Shown here in pieces: positions 1 to 8,996 of a stretch of 64,000 bases of DNA; positions within the stretch are counted from its first letter, which is position 1, and each line of letters starts with the position of its first letter. Source of the stretch: Arsenicitalea aurantiaca (lineage in GTDB: Bacteria; Pseudomonadota; Alphaproteobacteria; Rhizobiales; Devosiaceae); NCBI RefSeq assembly GCF_003994485.1, contig NZ_RZNJ01000004.1, forward strand, positions 434,001 through 498,000, given 5' to 3'. The notes beneath the pieces are model-generated. The model did not search any database, was not told the DNA's origin, and was given only the letters and a program-made list of their open reading frames with translations. Both the position numbers and the translations under genes were made by a program.

Positions 1-273
1 CCGGAGGGTGAAGACCCAGACGGTGGGATCTTCCTCGCTCACCGCCCATTCGGTCGCGAGCCGCGGCTGCAGATTGCCCTCGACGTCGCGGTCGACGAGC
101 GTCTCGTAGATGTGGTGCGCAAAATTGTGCGTCACGCCCTGGTTCTGCGAATGCGGATCGAGGGTCAGCGCATCGCTGGCGCGTGCCCAGCGAACGGTCT
201 CCGCGCTGGCCGCGCTGACGAGGATCGAGCTCGCAAGCAGCGCCGCCCCGATACGGGTGAGTGCCGATGTCAT
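1..273 (-). CDS. ABC transporter substrate-binding protein, family 5 (partial, N-terminus only)
   Basis: The gene runs off the left edge, so only its first 91 codons are present. The N-terminus is a Sec signal peptide with a hydrophobic stretch ending in SAASA. It is followed by ETVRWARASDALTLDPHSQN and by HIYETLVDRD, the usual opening of periplasmic peptide/oligosaccharide-binding proteins of the SBP_bac_5 (DppA/OppA) family. Such proteins deliver ligands to an ABC importer. The start is the ATG at 271-273, with a purine-rich GGGAGAC/AAAGAG stretch just upstream. Substrate cannot be inferred, and the partner permeases would lie outside the window. Confidence 0.85.
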   Translation of the reverse strand, partial: MTSALTRIGAALLASSILVSAASAETVRWARASDALTLDPHSQNQGVTHNFAHHIYETLVDRDVEGNLQPRLATEWAVSEEDPTVWVFTLR

Positions 274-493
274 CTCTTTTAGTCTCCCATTTCCCGAAAA
301 TTCTGCCTGCCATTGCGTATCGGGCAAGCTTGGTCGCCAACAAAGCCTGTTTTTTTCGCGCGCGCAATGGGGAGTTTGACCATTTGGTCAATTCTGTCAC
401 ATCCGCGGCAGGCGCGGCGGTTCCGGGGCATTCTCTTGCGTCTCCTGCGGCGCTCTGCTGAGATTGCCCCTCGACCCGGTGAGGAGGCCGTTG

Positions 494-1000
494 ATGCTAG
501 CCCTACGCGTCCTTGCGACGCTCCTCATTGCCGGCGCTGCGCTGCCGGTTTTCGCGCAGGCGCCGGGATGGAGCTATTCACCCCTGCCCGGAGAGGGGGA
601 CCGTGCGGCCATGGGCTGCGCGGATGACGCTCCGGCTGGCGAGCATGCCTGTCTCGTCGTGCGCTGCGAGGACGATTTCTCGGTCGGCTTCTATGTCACG
701 ACCAGCCGTCCGGGTGGCGATCTCGGCCTCTGGCGGATCACCATCGACAAGGAAGAGCGACCTTTCGACGGGGTTGCGACCGAGACCCCCTATGGTGCCC
801 GGCTCAAGGGCGACGCCTTCTGGCTGCGCGACCGGCTCGAGCAGGGCACCCACGCACACATTCTTTCAGAGGAAGGACCGCTCCCGCCAGGCAGCAGCAT
901 CTCGCTTGGGGGTTCGCTGCGCAACATCACCCTCGCGCTCGCCCATTGCGCGCCGCGGCGTCCGGCCCTGGTCGAACCGATGGCCGATCCGGGCGTTTAG
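494..1000 (+). CDS. Small secreted protein of unknown function
   Basis: This is a 168-residue protein I do not recognise. From the chosen ATG there is a clear signal peptide: a hydrophobic LALRVLATLLIAGAALPVFAQA with a likely AQA cleavage site. A GAGGAGG Shine-Dalgarno sequence lies about 7 bases upstream, which favours this start over an in-frame ATG 30 bases earlier. The mature part has four cysteines, two of them in a GEHACLVVRCEDD segment and one in AHCAPRR near the C-terminus, so periplasmic disulfides are plausible. It sits 45 bases before an aldo/keto reductase on the same strand but need not be functionally linked to it. Confidence 0.6.
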   Translation: MLALRVLATLLIAGAALPVFAQAPGWSYSPLPGEGDRAAMGCADDAPAGEHACLVVRCEDDFSVGFYVTTSRPGGDLGLWRITIDKEERPFDGVATETPYGARLKGDAFWLRDRLEQGTHAHILSEEGPLPPGSSISLGGSLRNITLALAHCAPRRPALVEPMADPGV

Positions 1001-1045
1001 TCCCTTGCCAGCTTTACGCCAGACCCTTCCCCAAGGAGAGCTTTC

Positions 1046-1972
1046 ATGCAGAGACGCCCGATCGGCCGGTCCGAACTCGTCATCGAGCCATTGGTGTTCG
1101 GCGGCAATGTGCTGGGATGGACGCTGGAGGAAGACGCCGCCTTCGATGTGCTCGACGCCTATCTCGAAGCCGGCTTCACCGCGATCGACACTGCCGACAT
1201 GTATGGCAAGGGTCGCAGCGAGGAGATCCTGGGGCGCTGGATGAAGAGCAGGGGCAATCGCGCCCAGATCCATCTCTTCACCAAGCTCGGCTCGGAAATG
1301 GGGCCCGGCAAGAAGGGCCTCTCGGCCGATTACGTGCGCGAGGCGGTCGAGGCCTCGCTCTCCCGGCTCCAGACCGACTACATCGATCTCTATCAGTGCC
1401 ACCGCCCCGACCCGGAAACCGGTCACGAGGAGACGTTGCGGGCGATGGACGTGCTCGTGCGCTCGGGCAAGGTACGCGCCATCGGGACCTCGAACTACAC
1501 CGCAGAGATGATCCGCGAGGCGCGCGAAATCTCGATCATCAAGTCCCTGCCGCGCTATGAGAGCGAGCAGCCGCTCTACAACCTCTATGACCGGGAGAGC
1601 TTCGAGGGGCCGCTGCAGCAGGCCTGCATCGAACTCGAAATCGGCGTGCTGCCCTATTTCAGTCTCGCTGCCGGTTTTCTTACGGGCAAATACCGGACCG
1701 ATGCGGATTTCAAGAAGGGTGCCCGCGGTCCGCGGGTCGAAAAGTACAATACCGACAAGGGGCGCCGCATCCTTGCCGCGCTCGATGCCGTCTCGGACCG
1801 CACTGGGGCAAGTCCGGCCGAGATTTCGCTTGCCTGGCTCGTCGCCCAGCCGGGGGTCACTGCACCCATCGCCTCTGCGACCTCACTCGAACAGCTGAAG
1901 ACACTGGTGGCCGGCGTCAGTCTCAAGCTTTCCGAGGAAGATCTGGAGACGCTGACCCAGGCTGGACGCTGA
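1046..1972 (+). CDS. Aldo/keto reductase
   Basis: A 308-residue member of the NAD(P)H-dependent aldo/keto reductase superfamily with a TIM-barrel fold. The catalytic tetrad is visible: Asp and Tyr in IDTADMYGKG (about residues 52-61), Lys in FTKLG, and His in YQCHRPD. Later blocks such as VRAIGTSNYTAEM and the cofactor-binding TAPIASATSLEQL match the YajO/Tas-like branch. AAGGAGAG precedes the ATG at good spacing. The physiological substrate is unknown; a carbonyl or sugar aldehyde is typical. It ends six bases before a convergent sugar dehydrogenase gene. Confidence 0.9.
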   Translation: MQRRPIGRSELVIEPLVFGGNVLGWTLEEDAAFDVLDAYLEAGFTAIDTADMYGKGRSEEILGRWMKSRGNRAQIHLFTKLGSEMGPGKKGLSADYVREAVEASLSRLQTDYIDLYQCHRPDPETGHEETLRAMDVLVRSGKVRAIGTSNYTAEMIREAREISIIKSLPRYESEQPLYNLYDRESFEGPLQQACIELEIGVLPYFSLAAGFLTGKYRTDADFKKGARGPRVEKYNTDKGRRILAALDAVSDRTGASPAEISLAWLVAQPGVTAPIASATSLEQLKTLVAGVSLKLSEEDLETLTQAGR

Positions 1973-1978
1973 GCCCCG

Positions 1979-2917
1979 CTACCAGTCGAACGGTTCGGCC
2001 TCTACCCGCTCGGCCATCATGAATGCATCGGCCAGAAGCCTGAGCGGGGTGCCGTCCACATCGCTCCGGCCGGTGTCGAGCAGCTCGGCAAAGCGTTCGT
2101 AGATCCGCTCATACTCTTCGGAGGGTGCGGCAACCCGGGTTTCCCCGTCGATCTTCAGCACCGTCCCGCCGCGCTCGAGCGAGAGCTGCCGGCCGGTACC
2201 GGTCTCGATTGCGATCGTCCAGACCTCGCCATCCTCCTCGAGCCAGTTGAAATGTGCGCTCAGGGCCGGGCCATGCGCGTCGGCGGTGCGGAAGCCGATC
2301 TCCACGTCGACGGGCGTCTGCCGGTTGGCAGGCACGGCCATCTGCGCATGCTCGACAAAGACCGGCATGGGCATGATGCGGGTGAAGATGGAGAGGGCAT
2401 TGATCCCCGGATCGCAGACCCCGAACCCGCCGGGCGCCCAGACCCAGTCCTGTCCCGGATGCCATTTGCGCACGCTCTCGCGCCAGTCTATGCGGACCGA
2501 GCGCACGCCCTCCTCGGCGAGGATCTCGCGGGTGCGCTCGACCGCGTCGTTGTACTGGCTGTGCCAGGTCTGGAAGAGCACGAGGCCGCGGGCTTCCCCA
2601 TGACGGACGAGGTCCTCGAATTCAGACAGGGTCTGGGTGGGCGGCTTTTCCATCAGCACGTGCTTGCCCGCGTCCAGCGCCTCGCGCACCAGCAGGTGGC
2701 GCGGGCCCGGCGGAGTGCAGATCGCGACGATGTCGATCTCCGGCATCTCCCGATAGAGTTCGGCCGCGCTGCGGAAGACGGGCAGGCTGGCTTCGGCGAT
2801 GCCGCGCTGGCTGACGGTGGCCGCGAGTTCGAAGCGGTCCGATTTCCCGATCACCGGAATATGCTGGTCCCTGGCGATCTTGCCGATGCCGATAATGGCG
2901 ATGCTGCGCTTGTCCAT
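1979..2917 (-). CDS. D-galactose / L-arabinose 1-dehydrogenase (Gfo/Idh/MocA family)
   Basis: A 312-residue NAD(P)-dependent oxidoreductase of the Gfo/Idh/MocA family. The Rossmann motif is IGIGKIARDQH near the N-terminus; the EKPP cofactor/catalytic motif is at about residue 93. The downstream blocks TWHSQ, RKWHPGQDWVW and CDPGINALS resemble what I recall of the Azospirillum L-arabinose 1-dehydrogenase, which opens the non-phosphorylative arabinose pathway. I therefore prefer galactose/arabinose 1-dehydrogenase over a generic Gfo/Idh call. The ATG at 2917 has GGGGAGCGG upstream, whereas the longer reading frame adds 18 unlikely residues. It is downstream of the HPr gene on the same strand but is not a known partner of it. 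Confidence 0.8.
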   Translation of the reverse strand: MDKRSIAIIGIGKIARDQHIPVIGKSDRFELAATVSQRGIAEASLPVFRSAAELYREMPEIDIVAICTPPGPRHLLVREALDAGKHVLMEKPPTQTLSEFEDLVRHGEARGLVLFQTWHSQYNDAVERTREILAEEGVRSVRIDWRESVRKWHPGQDWVWAPGGFGVCDPGINALSIFTRIMPMPVFVEHAQMAVPANRQTPVDVEIGFRTADAHGPALSAHFNWLEEDGEVWTIAIETGTGRQLSLERGGTVLKIDGETRVAAPSEEYERIYERFAELLDTGRSDVDGTPLRLLADAFMMAERVEAEPFDW

Positions 2918-2974
2918 CTGCCCGCTCCCCTTTTGTCCCAAAGGCTTAGCCGAGCGGCGCGCGGTCGGCAAGGT

Positions 2975-3286
2975 TCAGGCCGAAAGCCCTTCGCTGTCCT
3001 CGTCAAAGCCATTGTTGACCAGAACCGTAATGGCATCGAGGGCCTCGCGGGCCTGTTTGCCCGAGGCCGAAACCAGGATCGTCGAGCCCGGGCCCGCGCC
3101 CAGCATCATCAGCCCCATGATCGAGGACGCGTTGACGGTCGTTCCGTCCCGCGTCACCTTGATCTCTGCATCGAAGCATTCTGCGGTCCGCACGAAGCGC
3201 GCGGATGCGCGGGCATGCAGGCCCTTGCGGTTGCAGATGGTCAATTGTTGCGCGAGCGCGCGGCCCGGATTGGCGGCAGTGGTCAT
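2975..3286 (-). CDS. ptsH: HPr-family phosphocarrier protein
   Basis: A 103-residue HPr. The phosphorylated His is in KGLHARAS (His24), and the regulatory Ser targeted by HPr kinase is in the ASSIMGLMML block (Ser55 by alignment with Ser46 of Firmicute HPr). It carries phosphate between enzyme I and EIIA in the cytoplasm. In alphaproteobacteria with an incomplete PTS this protein is regulatory rather than a sugar transporter component. It follows the EIIA gene by 45 bases and completes an hprK-EIIA-HPr cassette, so Ser phosphorylation by the neighbouring HprK is a strong expectation. Confidence 0.93.
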   Translation of the reverse strand: MTTAANPGRALAQQLTICNRKGLHARASARFVRTAECFDAEIKVTRDGTTVNASSIMGLMMLGAGPGSTILVSASGKQAREALDAITVLVNNGFDEDSEGLSA

Positions 3287-3331
3287 GGCCCCATCATAAT
3301 CGGGCGTGCCGAAAAGTGGAGAGGTTTTCGC

Positions 3332-3730
3332 CTAGCTGCCCAGCACGTCATTGGCGACGGTGATGTACTTGCGGCCCGCCTCGGCGGCCTCACGCACGGC
3401 GGTCTTGATGTCGTGCTCGGCCCTGACGCGCACGAGCTTGACCAGCATGGGCAGGTTCACCCCGGCGATCACCTCGACATTGCGGTTCTGCATCACCGAG
3501 ATCGAGAGATTGGAGGGCGTGCCGCCGAACATGTCGGTGAGGATGATCACCCCGTCCCCGTCACTGGCCGCATCGACGCAGGCGAGGATGTCCTCGCGCC
3601 TCGCCTCCATGTCGTCCTCGGGGCCGATGGCCACGGTCTCGCAGAACTCCTGCGGCCCCACCACGTGTTCGAGGGCCGATTTGAACTCATTGGCGAGCGC
3701 GCCATGCGTCACCAGAACCAGACCAATCAT
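3332..3730 (-). CDS. PTS EIIA component, mannose (ManX/EIIA-Man) family
   Basis: A 132-residue single-domain EIIA of the mannose family. The N-terminal VLVTHG places the phospho-acceptor His at residue 9, and DMFGGTPSNL is the family signature. No EIIB or EIIC gene is nearby. The protein therefore probably acts as a phosphorylation-dependent regulator, as proposed for the rhizobial incomplete PTS, not as part of a sugar permease. It sits between hprK and HPr on the minus strand, with a 159-base structured gap on the hprK side. Confidence 0.9.
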   Translation of the reverse strand: MIGLVLVTHGALANEFKSALEHVVGPQEFCETVAIGPEDDMEARREDILACVDAASDGDGVIILTDMFGGTPSNLSISVMQNRNVEVIAGVNLPMLVKLVRVRAEHDIKTAVREAAEAGRKYITVANDVLGS

Positions 3731-3798
3731 GCATCATCCCTTGGGCTGCGCGCCCCCCGGAAGACCCGGGAGACAGCTGTCGATCGGGCGGACTCCGG

Positions 3799-3875
3799 GT
3801 CCTTGTCGGTGCGATGGACGGGGCATCCGCCCCGCCGTCGACGCCCCTCGGGGGTCGCGAGGGGAGTTTTGCCCC
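3799..3875 (-). other. GC-rich hairpins between hprK and the EIIA gene
   Basis: The 159-base gap between hprK and EIIA holds two strong stem-loops. One has arms GGGGC/GCCCC at 3820-3824 and 3829-3833; the other has arms CCCCTC/GAGGGG at 3844-3849 and 3859-3864. Neither is followed by a U-run on the minus strand, so they are not classic terminators. They could act as RNA stability or processing sites that uncouple hprK from EIIA-HPr expression. This is inference from base pairing only. Confidence 0.35.
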
Positions 3876-3889
3876 GCCACCGCGCCGGT

Positions 3890-4372
3890 TCAAGTGGTTT
3901 TTTGACGCATGGCGCTGCCGCTGGTCGAGATTTGGGCTAGCGCCTCATCGAGCAGCAGCCCCTGATGGCTCGGATCGACCACCCCCCGCCGGGGAATGGG
4001 CGCCCTTGGAAGGGCAACGCCCGCAATCTCGGTCTCGAATGCGGTTTCCTCGGGCATGCGCTCGAGCGCGTCGACGAGGTCGATCACCAGATGCAGCGGC
4101 GCCCGCGCGCACCAGGGCCGGCTGACGATGCCGCGGCCGCGCAGTTCGATGAGCCCGGCAATGGTCGCGGGCGCGGCCATTTCGAGGCCTGCGCCCACTC
4201 CGAAGAGCTCGACCTGATCGTCCGAAACCAGCAGCGCCCGGTGTCCGCCCGCGCTCCAGCGCGCAAGCGTCTCGAGCGCGAGAAGCGATTTTCCGGCTCC
4301 CGACGCCCCGCGGATGAGAACCCCCGTCCGGCCGAGCACGAGACCCGTCCCATGGGTGGTCCCGAGCTTCAT
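3890..4372 (-). CDS. hprK: HPr kinase/phosphorylase, short alphaproteobacterial form
   Basis: A 160-residue protein equal to the catalytic C-terminal domain of HprK; the N-terminal domain of the roughly 310-residue Firmicute enzyme is absent, as is usual in alphaproteobacteria. The Walker A motif is GASGAGKS at residues 22-29, with SDDQVEL and GLIELRGRGIV downstream. It phosphorylates HPr on Ser. Its ATG overlaps the chvG stop by four bases, so the two are translationally coupled. This ties the PTS relay to the ChvG/ChvI system and, across the intergenic region, to pckA. Confidence 0.93.
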   Translation of the reverse strand: MKLGTTHGTGLVLGRTGVLIRGASGAGKSLLALETLARWSAGGHRALLVSDDQVELFGVGAGLEMAAPATIAGLIELRGRGIVSRPWCARAPLHLVIDLVDALERMPEETAFETEIAGVALPRAPIPRRGVVDPSHQGLLLDEALAQISTSGSAMRQKTT

Positions 4373-6180
4373 TTTCGCAGCCGCAATCCGGCCCGCTCCT
4401 CGGGCGCCCGGTCGAGCGTCACGGTAAAGAGCGCGCCCGACCGATCGGTCCGGTTGGCCGCCTTGATCGTTCCGCCATGCGCGTCGATGATCTGGCGCGA
4501 GATCGAAAGCCCGAGCCCCGAATGATCCCCGAAGCTCTCGCCCTCGGGCCGGTCGGTATAGAAACGCTGGAAGATGCGGCCGATATCGCCCTTTATGCCC
4601 GGGCCCTCGTCGGACACGGCGATCACCACATTGTCCTCGCCACTCGTCACGACCACCCGCACCGTGCCGCCGGGCGGCGAGAACGAGACCGCATTGTCGA
4701 TCAGATTGCTGACCACCTGCGCGAGGCGGCTGTCATGGCCGAGCACCACCGGCGCGAACCGACCCTCGGGCGCCTCGTAGACGACCTTCACCTCCCGCTT
4801 GGCCGCCACGTCGCCCTGGATCGAGACCATCGTCTCGCAAAGCGTGCCGATATCGACCGGGTCGGCGCTTTCGCGCGCCAGCTCGGCATCGAGCCGGCTC
4901 GCATTCGAAATGTCCGAGATCAGCCGGTCGAGCCGGCGAACGTCGTGCTGGATGATTTCGGCAAGCCGCGCGCGGTCCTTGTCGTTCTTGGCCAGCGGCA
5001 GGGTTTCCACCGCGCTCCGCAGCGAGGTCAGCGGGTTCTTGAGCTCATGGGCGACGTCCGCCGCGAACCGCTCGATGGCTTCGATCCGGTTGTAGAGCGC
5101 ATCGGTCATTGCGCGCAGCGCGCGGGAGAGGTGGCCCACCTCGTCGGTGCGATCGGTGAAATCGGGAATTTCCGTGCGCCGGTTCATCGAGCCCTGCACG
5201 CGCTCGGCCGCTTCCGAAAGGCGCCGCATGGGCCCGGCAATGGTGCCGGCAAGCAGCAGCGAAAGGATCACCGTCACCGCTCCAGCGATGAGCGCGATCC
5301 GCAGGATGCCCCAGCGTTCGGTGGTGACGATCGCATCGATCTCGCCGGGCTGGGTCGAGAGCAGCAGCACCCCCACCGTCGCCCGCACGCGCTGCACCGG
5401 TACCGCGACCGAGACGACCAGCTGGCGCTGTGCGTCGAGCCGCACGATATCGGCCACATTGCCCGAGAGCGCCGCCGCGACTTCGGGATAGCGCATGCCC
5501 TCGTCAGGGGCGTGCTCCTGGTAGAGCGGGAAATCGTCGCCCGGCACCCAGGTCATCAGCCGGCCGAACCAGTCGGTCAGGAAGAAGCCGTCCCGGCGCG
5601 CCGGCGAAGGCTGGCGCAGCACGTCCCCGCGCGCATAGATGTTGGCGCTGTCGAGGATCAGCAATCCCTGCTTGTCGTAAATGCGCGCGCGCGTCCGCGT
5701 GGGGGTGACGAGATTGCGCAGCAGCGGCGCGACGCGTTCGGGATTGATCGGAAATTCGAGCGCCGGATCGAAGAAGGACAGCGGCGAGATCGGCGTGCCC
5801 GACTGGAAATCGAGCAGCCGGTCGGGATTGATCGTGATGACGTCGCTGTCGACCGTGGCCGAGGCGGCGATCGCCGCCGCGATGATCTCGCCCTGCACGC
5901 GCAGCGATTGCACGCGCGCATCGATCAGGCCCGCCCGCCACTGGTTGAGATAGAGGATCCCGACCACAAGCACGGCGAGGCCCGCGAGGTTCAGGACGAT
6001 GATGCGGTTGGTGAGGCTCGAGAACAGCGTCAGCGCGAGGAAGCGCTGCACGGCGCGCAGCATCATACGCAGCGGCGTCAGCACGCCGCGGGTGATCCGC
6101 GTCTTGGTGCCGCCCGACCGGCGCCTGCGCCGTGCCGCGGCACGGCTGCGTCGGGAGAGCTCCTCCTCTGTGATCGCCAC
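4369..6180 (-). CDS. chvG: Sensor histidine kinase ChvG (ExoS)
   Basis: A 603-residue membrane histidine kinase. There is a transmembrane helix at about residues 55-80, a large periplasmic sensor region, a second helix near 290-315 and a HAMP linker. The H-box is AADVAHELKNPLTSL with an intact His, and the ATPase domain has NLIDNAVSFS and DEGPGIKG. ChvG senses acid and envelope stress in rhizobia and phosphorylates ChvI. The Arg/Ser-rich basic N-terminus (SRRSRAAARRRRRS) is cytoplasmic. It lies 20 bases after chvI and overlaps hprK by four bases, forming a chvI-chvG-hprK transcription unit. Confidence 0.95.
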   Translation of the reverse strand: MAITEEELSRRSRAAARRRRRSGGTKTRITRGVLTPLRMMLRAVQRFLALTLFSSLTNRIIVLNLAGLAVLVVGILYLNQWRAGLIDARVQSLRVQGEIIAAAIAASATVDSDVITINPDRLLDFQSGTPISPLSFFDPALEFPINPERVAPLLRNLVTPTRTRARIYDKQGLLILDSANIYARGDVLRQPSPARRDGFFLTDWFGRLMTWVPGDDFPLYQEHAPDEGMRYPEVAAALSGNVADIVRLDAQRQLVVSVAVPVQRVRATVGVLLLSTQPGEIDAIVTTERWGILRIALIAGAVTVILSLLLAGTIAGPMRRLSEAAERVQGSMNRRTEIPDFTDRTDEVGHLSRALRAMTDALYNRIEAIERFAADVAHELKNPLTSLRSAVETLPLAKNDKDRARLAEIIQHDVRRLDRLISDISNASRLDAELARESADPVDIGTLCETMVSIQGDVAAKREVKVVYEAPEGRFAPVVLGHDSRLAQVVSNLIDNAVSFSPPGGTVRVVVTSGEDNVVIAVSDEGPGIKGDIGRIFQRFYTDRPEGESFGDHSGLGLSISRQIIDAHGGTIKAANRTDRSGALFTVTLDRAPEERAGLRLRK

Positions 6181-6200
6181 CTAAAGGGCTCCTGCCAGGC

Positions 6201-6917
6201 CTATTGCTCCTTGAAGCGATAGCCTACGCCATAGAGGGTCTCGATCATCTCGAAATCGTCGTCGACGGCCTTGAACTTCTTGCGAAGCCGCTTGATGTGG
6301 CTGTCGATGGTGCGGTCATCGACATAAACCTGGTCGTCATAGGCGGCATCCATCAGCGCATTGCGGCTCTTGACCACGCCGGGCCGCAGCGCCAGCGCCT
6401 GGAGGATCAGGAACTCGGTCACGGTCAGCGTCACGCGTTGCCCGTTCCAGGTGCAGGTGTGCCGTTCCTCATCCATCACCAGCGCCCCGCGTTCGATCAG
6501 CGCCTTGCCGGGCGTCGCCTCGCCCGCCGGGCCGGCAAGCGAAGCGGGGTCGCGCGGCGCCGCACGGCGCAGGATCGACTTGACCCGCTCCACCAGCAGC
6601 CGCTGGCTGAAGGGCTTGGTGATGAAATCGTCCGCGCCCATCTTGAGCCCGAACAATTCGTCGATCTCCTCGTCCTTGGAGGTGAGGAAGATCACCGGTA
6701 CGTCCGATTTCTGTCGCAACCGGCGAAGCAGTTCCATCCCGTCCATGCGCGGCATCTTTATGTCGAGGATGGCGAGGTCCGGCCGGTCCGTCGTCAGCCC
6801 CTCGAGACCCGAGGCCCCGTCGGTATAGGTCGAAACGGTATAGCCTTCCGCTTCCAGCGTCAGCGACACCGAGGTCAGGATGTTGCGGTCATCGTCCACG
6901 AGGGCGATCTTGGGCAT
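6201..6917 (-). CDS. chvI: Response regulator ChvI
   Basis: A 238-residue OmpR-family regulator. The receiver domain has VDDDRN at the start, the phospho-acceptor Asp in [15 protein letters not shown] and the conserved Lys in DDFITKPFS; the C-terminal winged helix contains [18 protein letters not shown]. The block [19 protein letters not shown] is close to what I recall of rhizobial ChvI. The ATG at 6915-6917 gives the start [10 protein letters not shown]; an ATG 15 bases upstream (MKGYC) is an alternative. The gene is first on the minus strand and divergent from pckA, a typical rhizobial arrangement. Confidence 0.95.
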   Translation of the reverse strand: MPKIALVDDDRNILTSVSLTLEAEGYTVSTYTDGASGLEGLTTDRPDLAILDIKMPRMDGMELLRRLRQKSDVPVIFLTSKDEEIDELFGLKMGADDFITKPFSQRLLVERVKSILRRAAPRDPASLAGPAGEATPGKALIERGALVMDEERHTCTWNGQRVTLTVTEFLILQALALRPGVVKSRNALMDAAYDDQVYVDDRTIDSHIKRLRKKFKAVDDDFEMIETLYGVGYRFKEQ

Positions 6918-7219
6918 GCAATAGCCTTTCATTGTGCGCGTGCCGCCGCTCGTCTGGCGACACCCGATTGCCGTGCGCCTCTGCGCACTCTCCTTGGCGC
7001 CGTCCTGCGCCAACTCTGCCGGAGAGGCGGAGATTGACTGCCACACTTGCGCTTAATTAAGGCACGCAACGCTTATATTCCAGACTTGGCTGCATAATCG
7101 GTCGGCTCCGACTTCAGTCTTAAGACCGATTGGCAGATGGCCGGGGCCCGCGCCCTGTCCTAGGTGTGTGCGGAACAGGGGCCCCGTCGGGGCCCGTCAG
7201 CCCATGCCGGGAGCGCCTC
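6918..7219. promoter_or_regulatory. chvI/pckA divergent intergenic region
   Basis: About 300 bases separate the divergent chvI and pckA starts. The central part is unusually AT-rich for this genome (CTTAATTAAG near 7053, CTTATATTCC near 7071), fitting promoter sequence. On the pckA side an 8-base perfect inverted repeat (AATCGGTC at 7096-7103, GACCGATT at 7124-7131) encloses 20 bases and may form a leader hairpin or operator. No protein-coding frame here looks real. Confidence 0.5.
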
Positions 7220-8815
7220 ATGACCGCCCAGTTCCATGCCGACCTTCATGCCCTGATCGCCCGGAGCGCTGGGCCGATCTCGGCCAATGACGACGTGCCG
7301 GCCCTCGTCACCAAGGCGCTCGGCGCAGGCGAGGGACGGCTCACCGCCGAGGGCGCCTTCGCCACGACCACCGGCGCCTTTACCGGCCGCTCGCCCAAGG
7401 ACAAATTCGTCGTCCGCGACGCAGAGACCGACGGCAAGATCTGGTGGGAGAATTCGGGCGCCATGACGCCAGAGGCGTTCGAAACCCTGCTTTCGGACAT
7501 GCTCGAAGCGGCGTCCGGCAAGCCGCTCTACCAGCAGGATCTGCGCGCCGGGGCCGCCCAGCCCCACCAGGTGGCCGTCCGCGTCTATACCGAAACCGCC
7601 TGGCACGCCCTCTTCATCCGCAATTTGCTGATCCGTCCGACCCCCGACATGCCGGCGCCCGGTGCGGATCCCGTGACGATCCTGCACCTGCCCGGCTTCA
7701 TGGCCGATCCCGCCCGCCATGGCACCCGCACGAGCACGGTGATCGCACTCGACATGGCGCGCCGGCTCGTCCTCATCGCCGGCACCTTCTATGCCGGGGA
7801 GATCAAGAAATCGGTCTTCTCGCTCTTCAACTATCACGCCCCGAGCGAGGGGGTGATGCCCATGCACTGTTCGGCCAATGTCGGGCGCGAGGGCGATGTT
7901 GCACTCTTTTTCGGGCTGTCGGGCACGGGCAAGACGACGCTCTCCAACGATCCGGAGCGCCCGCTGATCGGCGATGACGAGCATGGCTGGAGCGACGAGG
8001 GCGTCTTCAATCTCGAAGGGGGCTGCTACGCCAAGACGGTGAAGCTTTCGCGCAGCGCCGAGCCCGAAATCTACGCGGCCACGCGCAGCTTCGGGACCGT
8101 GCTCGAGAACCTCGTGCTCGGGGAGGATTCCCGCCCGCTCTATGACGATGTGTCGCTGACCGAGAACACGCGCGCGGCCTATCCGATCGAGACCCTGCCC
8201 GCCATTGCTCCGGGCGGCACGGGCGGCCAGCCGCGCACCGTCGTCTTCCTGACCGCCGATGCCTTCGGCGTCCTGCCTCCGATCGCCCGGCTCACCCCCG
8301 AGCAGGCGGTCTATCATTTCCTCTCCGGCTATACCGCCAAGGTGGCCGGCACCGAGCGCGGCGTCACCGAGCCGCAGGCGACCTTTTCGGCCTGTTTCGG
8401 GGCCCCCTTCATGCCGCTGCATCCGAGTGTCTACGGCAAGATGCTGGCCGAGCGGCTGCGCCTCAGCGGCGCGCGCACCTTCCTGCTCAACACCGGCTGG
8501 ACCGGCGGCGGCTACGGCACCGGCCGCCGGATCGACATCGCCTCCACCCGCCGGCTTCTCGCCGCAGCGCTCTCGGGCGAGCTCGACCACGCCGAAATGC
8601 GCGAAGATCCGCTTTTCGGTCTTGCCGTGCCCGTCGCGCTCGAAGGGATCGATCCGGCCCTCCTCGAGCCGCGCCGCACCTGGGCGGATGCCGATGCCTA
8701 TGACGCGGCCGCCGGCAAGCTGCAGCGCCTCTTCGTCGAGAACTTCCGGAAGTTCGGCCCCGAAGCGGCCAAGGCCGCCGAGGCCGGCCCACGCCTCGCA
8801 GCTGCCGCCGAATAA
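7220..8815 (+). CDS. pckA: Phosphoenolpyruvate carboxykinase (ATP)
   Basis: A 531-residue ATP-type PEP carboxykinase, close to the 540 residues of the E. coli enzyme. It converts oxaloacetate to PEP in gluconeogenesis. The N-terminal [10 protein letters not shown], the kinase-1 loop [12 protein letters not shown] and the metal-binding [13 protein letters not shown] are all present, as is the late [12 protein letters not shown]. The ATG at 7220 follows GGGAGCG; the 30 residues of the longer frame do not fit the family. It is divergent from chvI, the conserved rhizobial neighbour, and ends before a hairpin terminator. Confidence 0.97.
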   Translation: MTAQFHADLHALIARSAGPISANDDVPALVTKALGAGEGRLTAEGAFATTTGAFTGRSPKDKFVVRDAETDGKIWWENSGAMTPEAFETLLSDMLEAASGKPLYQQDLRAGAAQPHQVAVRVYTETAWHALFIRNLLIRPTPDMPAPGADPVTILHLPGFMADPARHGTRTSTVIALDMARRLVLIAGTFYAGEIKKSVFSLFNYHAPSEGVMPMHCSANVGREGDVALFFGLSGTGKTTLSNDPERPLIGDDEHGWSDEGVFNLEGGCYAKTVKLSRSAEPEIYAATRSFGTVLENLVLGEDSRPLYDDVSLTENTRAAYPIETLPAIAPGGTGGQPRTVVFLTADAFGVLPPIARLTPEQAVYHFLSGYTAKVAGTERGVTEPQATFSACFGAPFMPLHPSVYGKMLAERLRLSGARTFLLNTGWTGGGYGTGRRIDIASTRRLLAAALSGELDHAEMREDPLFGLAVPVALEGIDPALLEPRRTWADADAYDAAAGKLQRLFVENFRKFGPEAAKAAEAGPRLAAAAE

Positions 8816-8842
8816 CCAACGCCCGTTCCTCACCCGGGCAGG

Positions 8843-8880
8843 ATCGCCCGTCTCCCCAGGAGGGAGGCGGGCGATTTCAT
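8843..8880 (+). terminator. Rho-independent terminator after pckA
   Basis: A 13-base stem (ATCGCCCGTCTCC at 8843-8855 with GGAGGCGGGCGAT at 8863-8875, one G-U pair) is followed by TTTCATTTCC. It lies 28 bases after the pckA stop. Confidence 0.75.
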
Positions 8881-8996
8881 TTCCGGCTCCCGCCCAGTGG
8901 ACGTGCAAAGCCAGCCGTCAGGCTGGAGACGATGCTTTGGAAAAGCGAAGGTCGGGGGGAGGCTGGCGGGCCGCTTTGCGTCGCCCGCTATGGCGC

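Noticed and set aside
2252-3940. 562-codon plus-strand frame across the Gal dehydrogenase, HPr and EIIA genes
   Set aside because: It spans three clear minus-strand genes and gaps between them; no domain is recognisable.
4477-6222. Long plus-strand frame opposite chvG
   Set aside because: Composition is His/Arg/Asp-rich shadow sequence; chvG on the other strand is certain.
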